From: Capitella teleta
Lineage: Eukaryota; Annelida; Polychaeta; Capitellidae
Direction of reading: 5' to 3'
NCBI GenBank assembly: GCA_000328365.1
Contig: KB297987.1
Span: forward strand, 182,539 to 246,538
DNA: 64,000 bases
The first letter of the stretch is position 1. The number at the start of each line of letters is the position of its first letter. Below the pieces are notes generated by a model. It was not told the DNA's origin. It did no database searches and saw only the letters and a program-made list of their open reading frames with translations. Positions 24,001 to 32,991 of this stretch are shown piece by piece. Position numbers and translations under genes: made by a program.

Positions 24001-27000
24001 GAGCGATTATTCGCGGCTTCTGGTCCCATATAATGTTGTACTAAGATATTTCAATAATATAAATGTCGATTTTAAGGCGTCCCACTTTAAAATTGTTAAA
24101 TCAAAGTGTAAGGGGTTATATTAGATTATTAGATTCGCCCTAAGTTAATCGAGTCGGAGTTGTGTTGGTGCAAAATGTTTAGATGGGACTCCGTAAATAA
24201 CTTATGCTTAAGTGTCCACAACATGCCATCTTCAAATATGTGGGGGCTTCTTTTCGCACTCGACCTGTACATATATATGTAGTGGCATGCCACTGCCGGA
24301 CTTCCAAGGGGTCTGAAGCTATTGCAAGCATGCGCCAAGGTGGGCCATTTACGTGTTTGTTCTGCCCCCATTGGGTTTGCCAATCATGGTGTGAGTCAAT
24401 GACCTCCCGTGCAGTTGCCCGTACTCGCGAGATGATAACAAGTACCTCGGGTGCAGGTTTGAGGGCGAAGCAGAATGTGGTTAAACCACCTGGATATTAA
24501 TGGCGTGTTGTATTGTGGGGGAGGCGATTGATTTGGGGAGGATCCCCCTCAACATTTACATCCACCGCCCTGTTACAAGCGAAAAGAATTCCCACTAACA
24601 TGAAACTAACGGCCGATTTCTCGCCGAAAAAAAAAGATTACAAGAGACAGTTATCAATGGCGAAGAAAAAGTTCGTCTGTCGCTCAGATCCACAGTCTGA
24701 ACAATGAGGTGATGCGGACGAAAATAGCGATCTTGGAAGGATTGCATCATCGCTGAAGTCATTACGTACGTGCAACAACTTAACTGGTCATCAAATAATG
24801 TATGCTCCCTTCCAGGAAACCGAGAAAAAAATCGCGCGCTTTGTTACAACAGCAATGGCGGATCTGATGCGGAGGCTGAGTCAATCCTGCACTGCAGTAG
24901 CATCCGAGTTCCGACTCGTATCCCATAAAGCACACATAGACGTTAACATGGAGCGGTGATTATCACTACAAATTGTCGTCTGCTATTCATCGCTCCAGAT
25001 TTGAACTACCGCCATGATATCTCGGTCCACTTCGCGGGAAACCGCGTGTCAGATCGCACCGTGCGCGAGCCTCTCGTGCAACAATTTTTTTCCTCGCGAA
25101 AATGGTCATTACGTCTTTTTCCCTCCTCCTTCCGCTGCTCTGGCCATCTGCAGGAGGGCCGAGGAATTACGTGAAATGTATATTCGTTCTATGATTCGTG
25201 ATCAGACCGAAGCCGCGGCGTACACATGTAGTAGCACACGCGCACGTGGGATATGATGTAAACATTCCCGCCCCCAATGAATAAATTAATATTCATGAGC
25301 TACAATGCGCTTAACAGTATCACGGCACTTAGCCAAAGCACGTGACGAAGTTCCGCTGCATTCATTCATAAATATATACGGGGCGTGAGAACTGAATAAA
25401 TTATGTTAACGTAGGCGAGAGCATATAAACAGGCAACGTTGATCTGATCGCACAAGATATTTCACAGCAACAAACTGCTCAGACACCCAGACAGCACCGG
25501 GAAATTCAAACAGGATTACTAGTACTCGTCGTCATGGTGATAAGTTTATTCTCAGAAAGCTGCAACTCCTGTTTGCTATACAAAATAGGATCTTTTTTCC
25601 AAGGTGAGCAATAATAGTTTCTGATAATCACCTCTGAAGTAATACATTGTAATGAGAAGTCAGTCAGCTTGCTTATCTTGCAAGCTCTTGTTTCCGAGTT
25701 TGAACAACATCTTTCACAAGTGAATAAACGAAATCCAATTCCGTCAGCAAAGGAACATCAGTAGATTGTTTCTGTGTTATTACTGCATCCATTTGACCTG
25801 GTCCCTGATAAAACAAAACAGTTACCCCAAATCTTACTCCTTATTATTCTTTCAAGGTCCGTCTAGGAACGTTGTCGTGGTAACATCGTTTCTCGTCCTT
25901 CTCTCGTGTTCGGTCGTCAACGCGGCCCCTAGAACGAGACGAGTGCCATCACAACGTTGGCAGGTTCCCTGTGGAGGAAAGAACCCAGTCGAACCAGGCC
26001 TGGAAAACATCTGGGAAGAGGTCTTCGGCGAGGAGGCGTTCGAGGAGGATCCGGAATCCTTGGCCTTGACCTATCACGACATGGCGAGGAAAGCGACGGT
26101 GGTCAAGGACAAGATCTTCGAACTTAGAGACAAAATGGTCAGTCTCAATATTATTACAATTCTATCATCCCCATAAACGAAAACGGCTATTCTCGACCAA
26201 TGCATGTATAAATACGGGTATGCCAATTGCTTCGCCCGAATGATGAGCATTTTAGCGTGAACCTGCATAAATAAACATTAAACCAACTCCCACGCCAAAA
26301 CCCGTGCATGCACGCGACCGACGTGTGCCGTTGGGCTATATTCTAAGCTTGGATACCTTCAACTCAGCCTACATTCACAGAGAACTTTTTAACTCACAGA
26401 AATGCTATTTATTCTGTAACATGCAGAGTGGAGAGGCCTATTTCATAACTGAACAGCAAGCTTATTTGGTGAATCAGCAGTTTCCAGGAGGGTCCAGTTT
26501 TCAATAGTCAAGACTTTTGAGTGACGCATATCTTCCGAATTACATAACCTATAGAAAGACACATGTTGGCAAAGTTTTAGAGTAATAATTATACACAGCG
26601 AGCAACCAGCACTGGCACCCACAATAGGTCAAGGGTCAATCCGTCCATACATAATGATGTTTAGCTTTCATCAATTATCCATGTTTATTAATGTTTGCAC
26701 TAAGCAATAACATCTTGTATACAACTACATGGACAGGTCTATTGTACAAAATGACCACGGCTAATTATGCATCAGGTACAAATAGTAAGGGCTAAAGGGG
26801 AGGGTGGTGGCTCCACGGAGGGGTGGATAATCCGGTACCACGTGACACACTCGGGCGCAACCGCAACTTCCGCCAATTTATCGGCAGATGTTTATTCCCG
26901 CGATCCGTCCGCAACAGAGCAGCGTCCGTGACAGGAGGGGGCGGAAGGATAAATATCCCGCTCGCCCGGAGGAGGGAGGCGCGTGGTGAATCACCCGAGA

Positions 27001-30000
27001 GCGTGTGAATGGAGGATCCGCCAACCACGACGTCCAGTGTTATGTAAACTAGAGATTAATCATCACTCGCATATAGTGCAGATCGGTACACGCGCCTCAA
27101 AGCACGCAGTGCGTCGGCAAGACTGTCGTGTTTGCTGACTTTGAATCCTCTGCTGGATTTGCAAGTCAAGAGCCGACTCCAACACCCACAACTTAAAACA
27201 CAACAGGAGTAGAGATGGCTAAGTTTAGCACAAATTAAGAGCGCAACTTCAGCCTTTGACAAACACTTGATGCCGTTTATGGCCCTAGAGGGGGCGTTAT
27301 GATGTCACGCCATCATAACGTACGTCACCCGGACCATTAGCGACAAGTGGCAACAGTGCGCTGTCAACATCGTTTGTCGCTCTTTCTGCAAACATGCAGT
27401 CCCCTTGGCCCTCGAAACGAGTCGCTTTATTGACTGCAATTGACGCAAGCAAAAACTGACCAACGTCCTCTATTGCAGATCATCGAGAGGATAGGAAGTT
27501 TGACCCTCGTAGAATCACTTGACCAGGGTGGCTTCAGTCTGAAAGGAATGCCCCAGACCACAGCCATTGAAGATGTAAGTGTGTCCACCACTGTCCTCTA
27601 CAAGTTACTAAAATAGTTTATCAATTTCACAGACCCAGCTAGGGGATGACCAGGCCTACAGCCACCTGGCCACACTGACCGTCTTCTTGGAGCAGTCTCG
27701 AATGGATGAAGACACTCACGAACCCATCAGCACGTCATACGTGCCGCACTTCCGCGAAGTAGAAGAGGACTTGTACTGGTTGCTATGCTCCCTCCAGGGG
27801 GCCATGGACCAGCAAGACCGCTCCATCAGCCAACACGTCACTCATGACGTCATGTCAGTGGATCTCCGCGACATCCCAGACCGAATGATGCGGCGCCAAC
27901 GTGATTACATCATTCTCAGAGATTCCACGCAAGTACTCTTCCATGCTGCCAACCACTTCAGCAGAAAAGCCAGCTCCGTTTCGTCCAGCTGGCAGAATAG
28001 GCTGCGACGGTGATCGAGGAAGTTTCTAGAAATCTCTCCACCAAAGAATCGCCTCTGTTGCCGCTCCCCTCTCTCGCGGCGACATCTCCGATCTCATTCC
28101 GAATAGAGTGAAAAAAAAGTTGTGAACTCCCTAATGCGCGTTTGTGGAGATAAGCAATTTAAACACGTCTTTTTCCATCGAGTAGAATTAGCAATTGGAG
28201 ACAAATAACTTAAAGAACGGCTTCGCACTCCTCTCCCTCTTTAAGTTATTGCTAATTCTACTCGATGGAAAAAGACGTGTTTAAATTGTTTATCTCCACA
28301 AACGCGCATTAGGGAGTTCCGTGACCTCATACTTTTTCACTCTGTGAAAACCATGCCGCTTCGTTGAGCGCTAGCATGTTGGCGTCTTGGCGAGGTTAAC
28401 TTATTTTGGGTGCTTGATATGCTGTTAACCTATCTATATATTTAATTTATTGCTGGTATTTTAAGTGTGTGCACGCATGCAGGTCTACATTCCCGTTGTA
28501 CATGCATTGAATATATGTTGTAGGCTTGTTACTTATGGTAAGTTAGTAACGTTATGAATGCATAAAAGAGGTGCGTTGTGATTTTGTTGAATGGCAGCCG
28601 CCTCGGTGCGAGTATTATAAACATTCATATGCTTAACATGGAACAATAGATGTGACCCTCCACCATGGTGGTTGGAGTGGATAGGTTATTTTTGTCGTAA
28701 TAATATATGTTGCATTTTCCACTGCCCTTCGGTTCTAGTCATTCTCATGATTCTGCAGCGCGGGATATACTCGAGGTTCATCACAAATTAATTTCATAAC
28801 GCACTCGTCTATTTCATCCTGAACAGAAACTACTTTTGAGTACATCTCTGCATTCCTAGCGTAATTCCCGTTTCTTGAATGCTCGCAAAATCTTGTTCTT
28901 TTCTCTGTTTTACCTCACAGTTTGTTGTTCAAACCACGTCTTAAATATCGCACAATGGAAGCAAAAATCTAAGTTATTATATTATTTTTGTATGTCATTG
29001 TTCTACTGCTTCTTTTTATTCTATGTGTGTTTCTTTAAGGAATCTCAGTTTTTAAATCCAATTTGGAAGCCTTACGTTTGAACAGATCTTATTTGTTTTC
29101 CTTCATTTTAATTTATTTGATTTCATTTTAATATAAGTATTATTCCATTCATTTTCATTAACGATTAAACATTATCATTTGTGAAAATGCATTTTAGATC
29201 ACTTGATTGTTAAATTGGTGTATTTTACGCGATCCCTCAAAAACGAATATTTATTCCTTAATCATATATTTTTTACTTAATTTGCATCAATATCGATAAT
29301 TGTTTTTGTTCATATTAATAAATATCTGTCAACTGCTAAGGATCCAGTTCTTGTTGTAATTTGGAAAAAAATCTAATGACTGTTTATAGCTAGGATTTAC
29401 TTTCATAAATTGAGACCAAAAGTTGTATGAAAACCGAAATCATTGCAGATACGATGTAAGTATGTATGTGGGTTGTCGTTCTGACACCGTCACCCAGGGG
29501 GCATCACTCCCATATAATTATTACATGTATACCAATTCAGACAGATTTGAGAGCTGGGCAACTTGCCATTACATCATTCCCATTATTAGTGCAATTTGAA
29601 AGGTATATTAACTAAAAGGTTCTGAGATACATTATGATACATGTAGCGCACTAACAATGAAAAGTTGATATCTCGTGCTGGAGATCGGGTTGTAAAATCA
29701 TAATGCATCAGACGACTCTAAGTCAATAATGTAACGAAAACGGTGGCATAAAACCAATCATAACGCATATCTGTACATGAACTCAGCGGGCACTAGTACC
29801 TGTTTTCACGCAATGATACAAATATATCTAAATTCGCCTAGTCCATGCATTTTGTCCACTCAGCTTAAGTTTAGGCTGAGTCCATGCACTGGACAAAATG
29901 CATGTACCAAATATAGTAAAATGTGTAATGACTATGTACGCATCACCATATTCACAGTGCTCAGTTCAAAACCATACAGTGCAGCTATATGAATGTATTC

Positions 30001-30140
30001 ATACAAGTATTCGTAGGATAGGCTGAACAAAAGAATCCCCGAAGAGAAATGGACCCACCTATCTCATCGCCATGTCCCGCCAGACTCAGAACACTGAGCA
30101 AATATGGCGAGATCATGAAGGGGACTCCGATCAGAGGCAT
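9086..30140 (-). CDS. FUOM: L-fucose mutarotase, spread over 21 kb
   Basis: Six exons join in frame to 150 residues (human 154): 30140-30059, 17143-17075, 9660-9590, 9537-9436, 9347-9274 and 9140-9086. The order is MPLIGVPFMISPYLLSVL, GHGDEI, VLADAHFPTSSICREGP, VEVRADGLNIPELLGAILKL, VPLDQYVDEP, VALMQRVPEDE, PVPIWDKY, then ERFAFYERAKKAFAVVHTG and ETAQYGNIIIKKGCVLE. RbsD/FucU proteins interconvert the anomers of fucose in the cytosol, feeding the salvage pathway. The family's GHGDEI histidine/aspartate, the ADANFP-like turn, the ERFxFYERAKKA core and the ETAxYGNxIxKKG end are all present. Phases agree at every junction, which supports one gene despite introns of 12.9 and 7.4 kb. The exon 3 donor is GTCAGT and the exon 4 donor (gtgctc) is weak. 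A 50-N gap abuts the start codon. Confidence 0.9.
10706..10725 (+). promoter_or_regulatory. Triple nuclear-receptor half-site, DR1 spacing
   Basis: AGGTTC-A-AGGTCA-A-AGGTCA: three half-sites in direct repeat with 1-nt spacers, the last two perfect. DR1 is the known binding arrangement of RXR homodimers, HNF4 and COUP-TF. Confidence 0.5.
12363..12430 (+). pseudogene. tRNA-like relic or tRNA-derived SINE head
   Basis: A-box-like TGGCTCAATGGTAGAGC is followed by TGGACTTTCAATCCA, an anticodon arm with loop CTTTCAA (apparent anticodon TTC, Glu), and a T-arm-like GGGTTTGTGTCCC. The ends ACCTG and TAGGT can pair as most of an acceptor stem. The T loop lacks the usual TTCGA core, so a functional tRNA is unlikely; a tRNA pseudogene or the head of a SINE fits better. 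Confidence 0.5.
13035..13068. repeat. Perfect 12-bp stem hairpin
   Basis: CACTGTGACCAG and CTGGTCACAGTG flank a 10-nt loop. The half-sites resemble GTGACC/GGTCAC, an inverted nuclear-receptor-like arrangement, but no function can be assigned. Confidence 0.5.
13757..13795 (+). repeat. AAATA pentanucleotide microsatellite
   Basis: Near-perfect AAATA/AATAA tandem repeat of about 40 nt. Confidence 0.8.
14755..15560 (+). mobile_element. LINE fragment, reverse transcriptase region
   Basis: Degraded non-LTR reverse transcriptase. Readable blocks in order: DWKLATVIPIYKP and NNYRPISLTSC (about 14778-14860), LDLTAAFDSVPHEVV (about 15050), LFRWLSTFLKNRRQYVTYW (about 15128), and APTIFLLFMNDLTVAI (about 15276), followed by a changed version of the YADD block (LYTDMT). 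These correspond to RT blocks of Jockey/CR1/RTE-like LINEs. The blocks fall in all three frames with several stops, so the copy is long dead. A C/A homopolymer run lies just upstream. Confidence 0.7.
19258..19288 (+). repeat. AAT-rich microsatellite
   Basis: Tandem AATAAATAAT units, about 30 nt. Confidence 0.7.
21335..21426. mobile_element. 52-bp insertion between 20-bp direct repeats
   Basis: ATAACCAGCTACTTGAGTGA (21335-21354) and ATAACCAGCTACTTGCGTGA (21407-21426) match at 19 of 20 positions and bracket 52 bp starting GTGATGGGGTTTTACGGC. A long target duplication around a short insert suggests a LINE-mobilised retroposon fragment, though a local duplication is also possible. Confidence 0.5.
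25424..25429 (+). promoter_or_regulatory. TATA box of the nested cytokine-like gene
   Basis: TATAAA in the context GCATATAAACAGG, 110 nt before the start codon at 25534. Transcription would be expected to begin near 25455, leaving an 80-nt leader. Confidence 0.5.
25534..28013 (+). CDS. Secreted helical cytokine-like protein (IL-6/CNTF/CLCF1-type candidate)
   Basis: Four exons (25534-25603, 25857-26137, 27479-27574, 27633-28013) join to 275 residues. Exon 1 is short; exon 2 supplies a hydrophobic core NVVVVTSFLVLLSCSVVNA, a signal peptide likely cut near residue 46, then basic APRTRR. Four predicted amphipathic helices follow: A about 88-124, B about 150-175 (DDQAYSHLATLTVFLEQSR), C about 185-212 (HFREVEEDLYWLLCSLQGAM) and D about 233-263 (QRDYIILRDSTQVLFHAANH then FSRK). 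A GMP motif precedes helix B. From memory, CLCF1 has EAYSHLLCYLRGL, HFCTSLQGLLGSIAG and DFWLLKELQTWLWRSAKDF at matching places, and IL-6 helix D has LILRSFKEFL. Short first exon, helix A exon, AB-loop exon and B-D in the last exon also suit the class. Mature cysteines are C62 and C201. Nested antisense in FUOM intron 1. Family call is inference from pattern; gene reality is stronger than the name. Confidence 0.62.
26626..26638 (+). promoter_or_regulatory. DR1 nuclear-receptor-type site
   Basis: AGGTCA-A-GGGTCA, a direct repeat with 1-nt spacing, inside the cytokine-like gene. Confidence 0.4.
27295..27320. promoter_or_regulatory. Perfect palindromic pair of the TCATAACG motif
   Basis: CGTTATGATG, six bases TCACGC, then CATCATAACG: two exactly complementary 10-bp arms, each containing the recurrent 8-mer. 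The geometry is that expected for a dimeric DNA-binding protein. Confidence 0.5.
28106..28342. repeat. Long near-perfect hairpin in presumed 3' UTR
   Basis: Arms 28125-28195 and 28248-28318 are reverse complements at 70 of 71 positions. Pairing continues inward (AATAACTTAAAG at 28204 with CTTTAAGTTATT at 28239) after an 11-nt bulge and outward to GAGTGAAAAA / TTTTTCACTC at the tips. It starts 93 nt after the cytokine-like stop codon. It may be a foldback DNA transposon or a structured RNA; with transcription from either gene it would form a long double-stranded stem. Confidence 0.75.
28343..29843. other. No gene recognised (FUOM intron 1)
   Basis: AT-rich, with three TCATAACG motifs at 28550 (minus strand), 28794 and 29758. 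No coding frame of note. Confidence 0.5.
29844..29904. repeat. Compound palindrome
   Basis: Outer arms CATGCATTTTGTCCA (29844-29858) and TGGACAAAATGCATG (29890-29904) are exact inverted copies; inside them CTCAGC and GCTGAG form a second short stem. It sits about 155 bp downstream of FUOM exon 1 in transcription order. Confidence 0.6.
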
Positions 30141-30146
30141 GTCAAA

Positions 30147-30196
30147 NNNNNNNNNNNNNNNNNNNNNNNNNNNNNNNNNNNNNNNNNNNNNNNNNN
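30147..30196. other. Assembly gap (50 N)
   Basis: Fifty N characters six bases 5' of the FUOM start codon; a uniform 50-N run usually means unknown true length. Confidence 0.95.
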
Positions 30197-32991
30197 CCAT
30201 AACCATGGTTACGAACGAATAAGTTGTAGCGTGGCGTTCGCGATATGCAGGAGCCGATTTTATCTTGTACATTAATCGATTTGAATTACATACATTCGAT
30301 TTGTGCGCAGCTGTGCCACCGTGATTAAATTCGCTTTGTACTTCAGGTTACATAAACGAAAGGGCAATCGGCCAAGACGGTTCTAACCGAACGTCACCAG
30401 AAGACTCCAGCTGCAGTGTGCAACAATGGCTCAGAGCAAATCATAACGTCATGCAATCCTGACGCTCTTCCTGAATCACGCGCACATCGATCAGATTGGA
30501 GCCTCAGGCCTACTTCTTGTTTCGACTCTTAAGTTGTTTCACCTCTGCGTCCAGGTGCAGGGTCTCTGACCTCCACGGATCCGTCTTAATTGGATCCGAG
30601 TCATTTGACAATCCGAATTAACCGATCACAAACAAACCTATTTGGTATTTACTGGATCACGTGCTGCCTCCCTGAGACTTGAGAGCTGCCCGTGCCAACA
30701 TAACGAACTGGGAGGCCCGCACAGGACAGGCCCCCGACCTGAACGAAGCACATACAGCACGTATTTGGGGATCGACTGTGCGCACGCAGCGGAACAAAGA
30801 GAAGAGAAGAGAAGAGAAGAGAAGAGAAGAGAAGAGAAGAGAAGAGAAGAGAAAAGAAGAGAAGACCTCTCTGAACAATCACGAATCGAACTCTACGCTC
30901 ACGAAATGACGTAGGCCCTATACCGATAAGCAATCGTTTGTCAAAACGGTCGTAAACACATGTACAAAGCACAGGAAAACAATGTATACAAACTTCGCTG
31001 TTAATTGGCTCATAACTACATGTATAACAAATTTTATAATTGATTTAGACAATTAGTAATCAGTGATTTGGCAATTTTATTCATACTGACACCAGGTAGA
31101 TGTTATGACAGTTATATTTATAAATTTTATATTTGGTGGTCAAAATTAACTGAAAACTGAGAAAGATTTCGAACGCATGCCAAACCTCAATGGACTTTGT
31201 TAAAGTTGGTAATAAATTATTACTAATTAGCTATTTCTAATTTGTTTCTAATTACGCAATGAATGTTACGGTACATTGACATTAAAAATTCCCATATGTT
31301 CCATATTAACCAATTCGCTGGTTTCGACATGGACAGTTTTTTACTGTTTGCTATTTTTGGTATGTTTCGTGATTAATGAGTACTAGTAATTAATTAAAAT
31401 TGCTCATTAGACGCCACCCTCATATACCACAGCTTGGCCCTACCAGATTCGTGTCCAACCAGAAAGCTTAAATACTCATGCAGAATTTCAGTTCTTCATT
31501 CATCATTCGTTGATTCATTACCAGAGAATCTTAAAAAGGTAATCCCAAGAGAGTACTAATATTAACCCACTTCACACCGTCTCACAGGTGAGTGTACCTC
31601 ATAACGAATTGAGTTTCACTAGAGCCCACTCTGACCTGCCTGTGACCGTTGCTTCGGAATTAAAGTATACATACCTTTGGCGGCAATGGCTAGAAATAAT
31701 TTTAGTACGTGTAATTAAAGTATGCTAATCAACGGGCAAACGAAAGTGAGGCGGATCAATTAATTCACAATATGCCACGTGCAATATAGTAATAGTAGCC
31801 TATATGCACTCAATCGACGCTGCATCGGCGCAGATCTTGAGCTTCTCCAGACGTAACCACGCATGGGTCCGATTTCATTAACATAGTTTCGTTCGGATTA
31901 GCGAGGTTGAGCTGATCCTTACCAGGATTTGCTTACGTGATTTTATGAACATGGGTTTAACTACCTCGGGGTTAACTCCTTCAATGACAAGCAAGGGTTC
32001 AACTGTTCGACGTATGACAAGTAGCACAGTTCAACAATGAACGAAACAAAAGAAAATATGCAATTTGAGAATAAGGCAAATAAACGAAAAATTTAATCAT
32101 TGCATCTCGGTTCCATTTTAGGTATTTCTAAGGCACAGAAATCATGTCATTAATTAATAATTGCATAGAAACATCGGCATCCTCTAATTCGCGATTCTTG
32201 CGGCAATCATAACGCACTTCAGTGACCCGTTTAGATTGAGAATAAAGGCTTTAAAATCCACCACCACCACCACCGTCACTTCGAAAATTCAATAGTGTTC
32301 ACGTGTATTTCATAAATAGAGCGTAATATTGAACCAAAACAGAATATATAACGCAGATTACGGCACATTTTAGCTATATTTCTCGAAATAAGCAAAACTC
32401 GAAATGCGCATTTCTAGAAGACTAGAAATATTTTGAAGCAAAATAACAGCAGCCATTATTGAGAACATAATTATACATGTATTACTAATTCACTAGAATA
32501 TTTCCTTGCGGGCTTAAGTGGTAGTATTCACAATTTGCTTTATGAACATGTAACACGAGAGTATTAAATGTCCAATCAATGATATTTAAGTGACATCCTC
32601 ATGCAAGGGAGATCCCTGTCGCTGTCTTGTGAATCGAATCCACTGCAACCAAATCTTGACAATCCAATTTTAAATTTCTGTCCTTGTGAATGTCCTATAA
32701 ATGCTTCATTCAAGTATTGCCAAATCAATTAGCTCCACTGACTTGAATAACAAACCTTAAAATTACAGTAAAACCTAATCACGTGTACAACATGTCGAAT
32801 TTCGCCTTCGATCAGTTTTCACAGCTCATCAATGATCTTGGTTATTTAAGTAATTAATAAACAAGAACCATGCACACATCTGGACCCCAGCGTCGATCGG
32901 AGTTGAACCCAGCATCATTTTCCTTAAAAGTGAGGCGATTCCAAGAAATCTTCATCGTTGCCTCTTTTCAGCTCGATTCATCTCTGTCGCG
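30197..32991. other. Region between FUOM and CDC25 starts
   Basis: Head-to-head upstream regions of FUOM (-) and CDC25 (+). TCATAACG occurs at 30441, 31599 and 32207. It contains a GAGAA-type microsatellite and a short CCA run (32259-32273). No gene recognised. Confidence 0.5.
30798..30864 (+). repeat. GAGAA pentanucleotide microsatellite
   Basis: About thirteen AGAGA/GAAGA units, slightly interrupted at the 3' end. It produces artefactual open frames on both strands. Confidence 0.9.

Larger units (their letters stand above)
26138..27478 (+). other. Intron 2 of the cytokine-like gene
   Basis: 1.34 kb. It contains a DR1-type site AGGTCA-A-GGGTCA (26626-26638), a GC-rich block at about 26800-27040 unlike its surroundings, and a perfect palindromic pair of the TCATAACG motif (27295-27320) about 160 bp before exon 3. 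Confidence 0.5.
17144..30058 (-). other. FUOM intron 1 (12.9 kb), hosts a nested gene
   Basis: Outside the nested cytokine-like gene (25534-28013) and its 3' hairpin, I see no gene. It holds an AATAA microsatellite at 19258-19288, a 52-bp insertion (21355-21406), several TCATAACG motifs and a compound palindrome (29844-29904). Open frames such as 21781-22146 (121 codons) have no recognisable domain. Confidence 0.6.

Noticed and set aside
30642-30972. Open frames on both strands over the GAGAA microsatellite
   Set aside because: Generated by the simple repeat; all are repetitive Arg/Glu or Ser/Leu/Phe runs.
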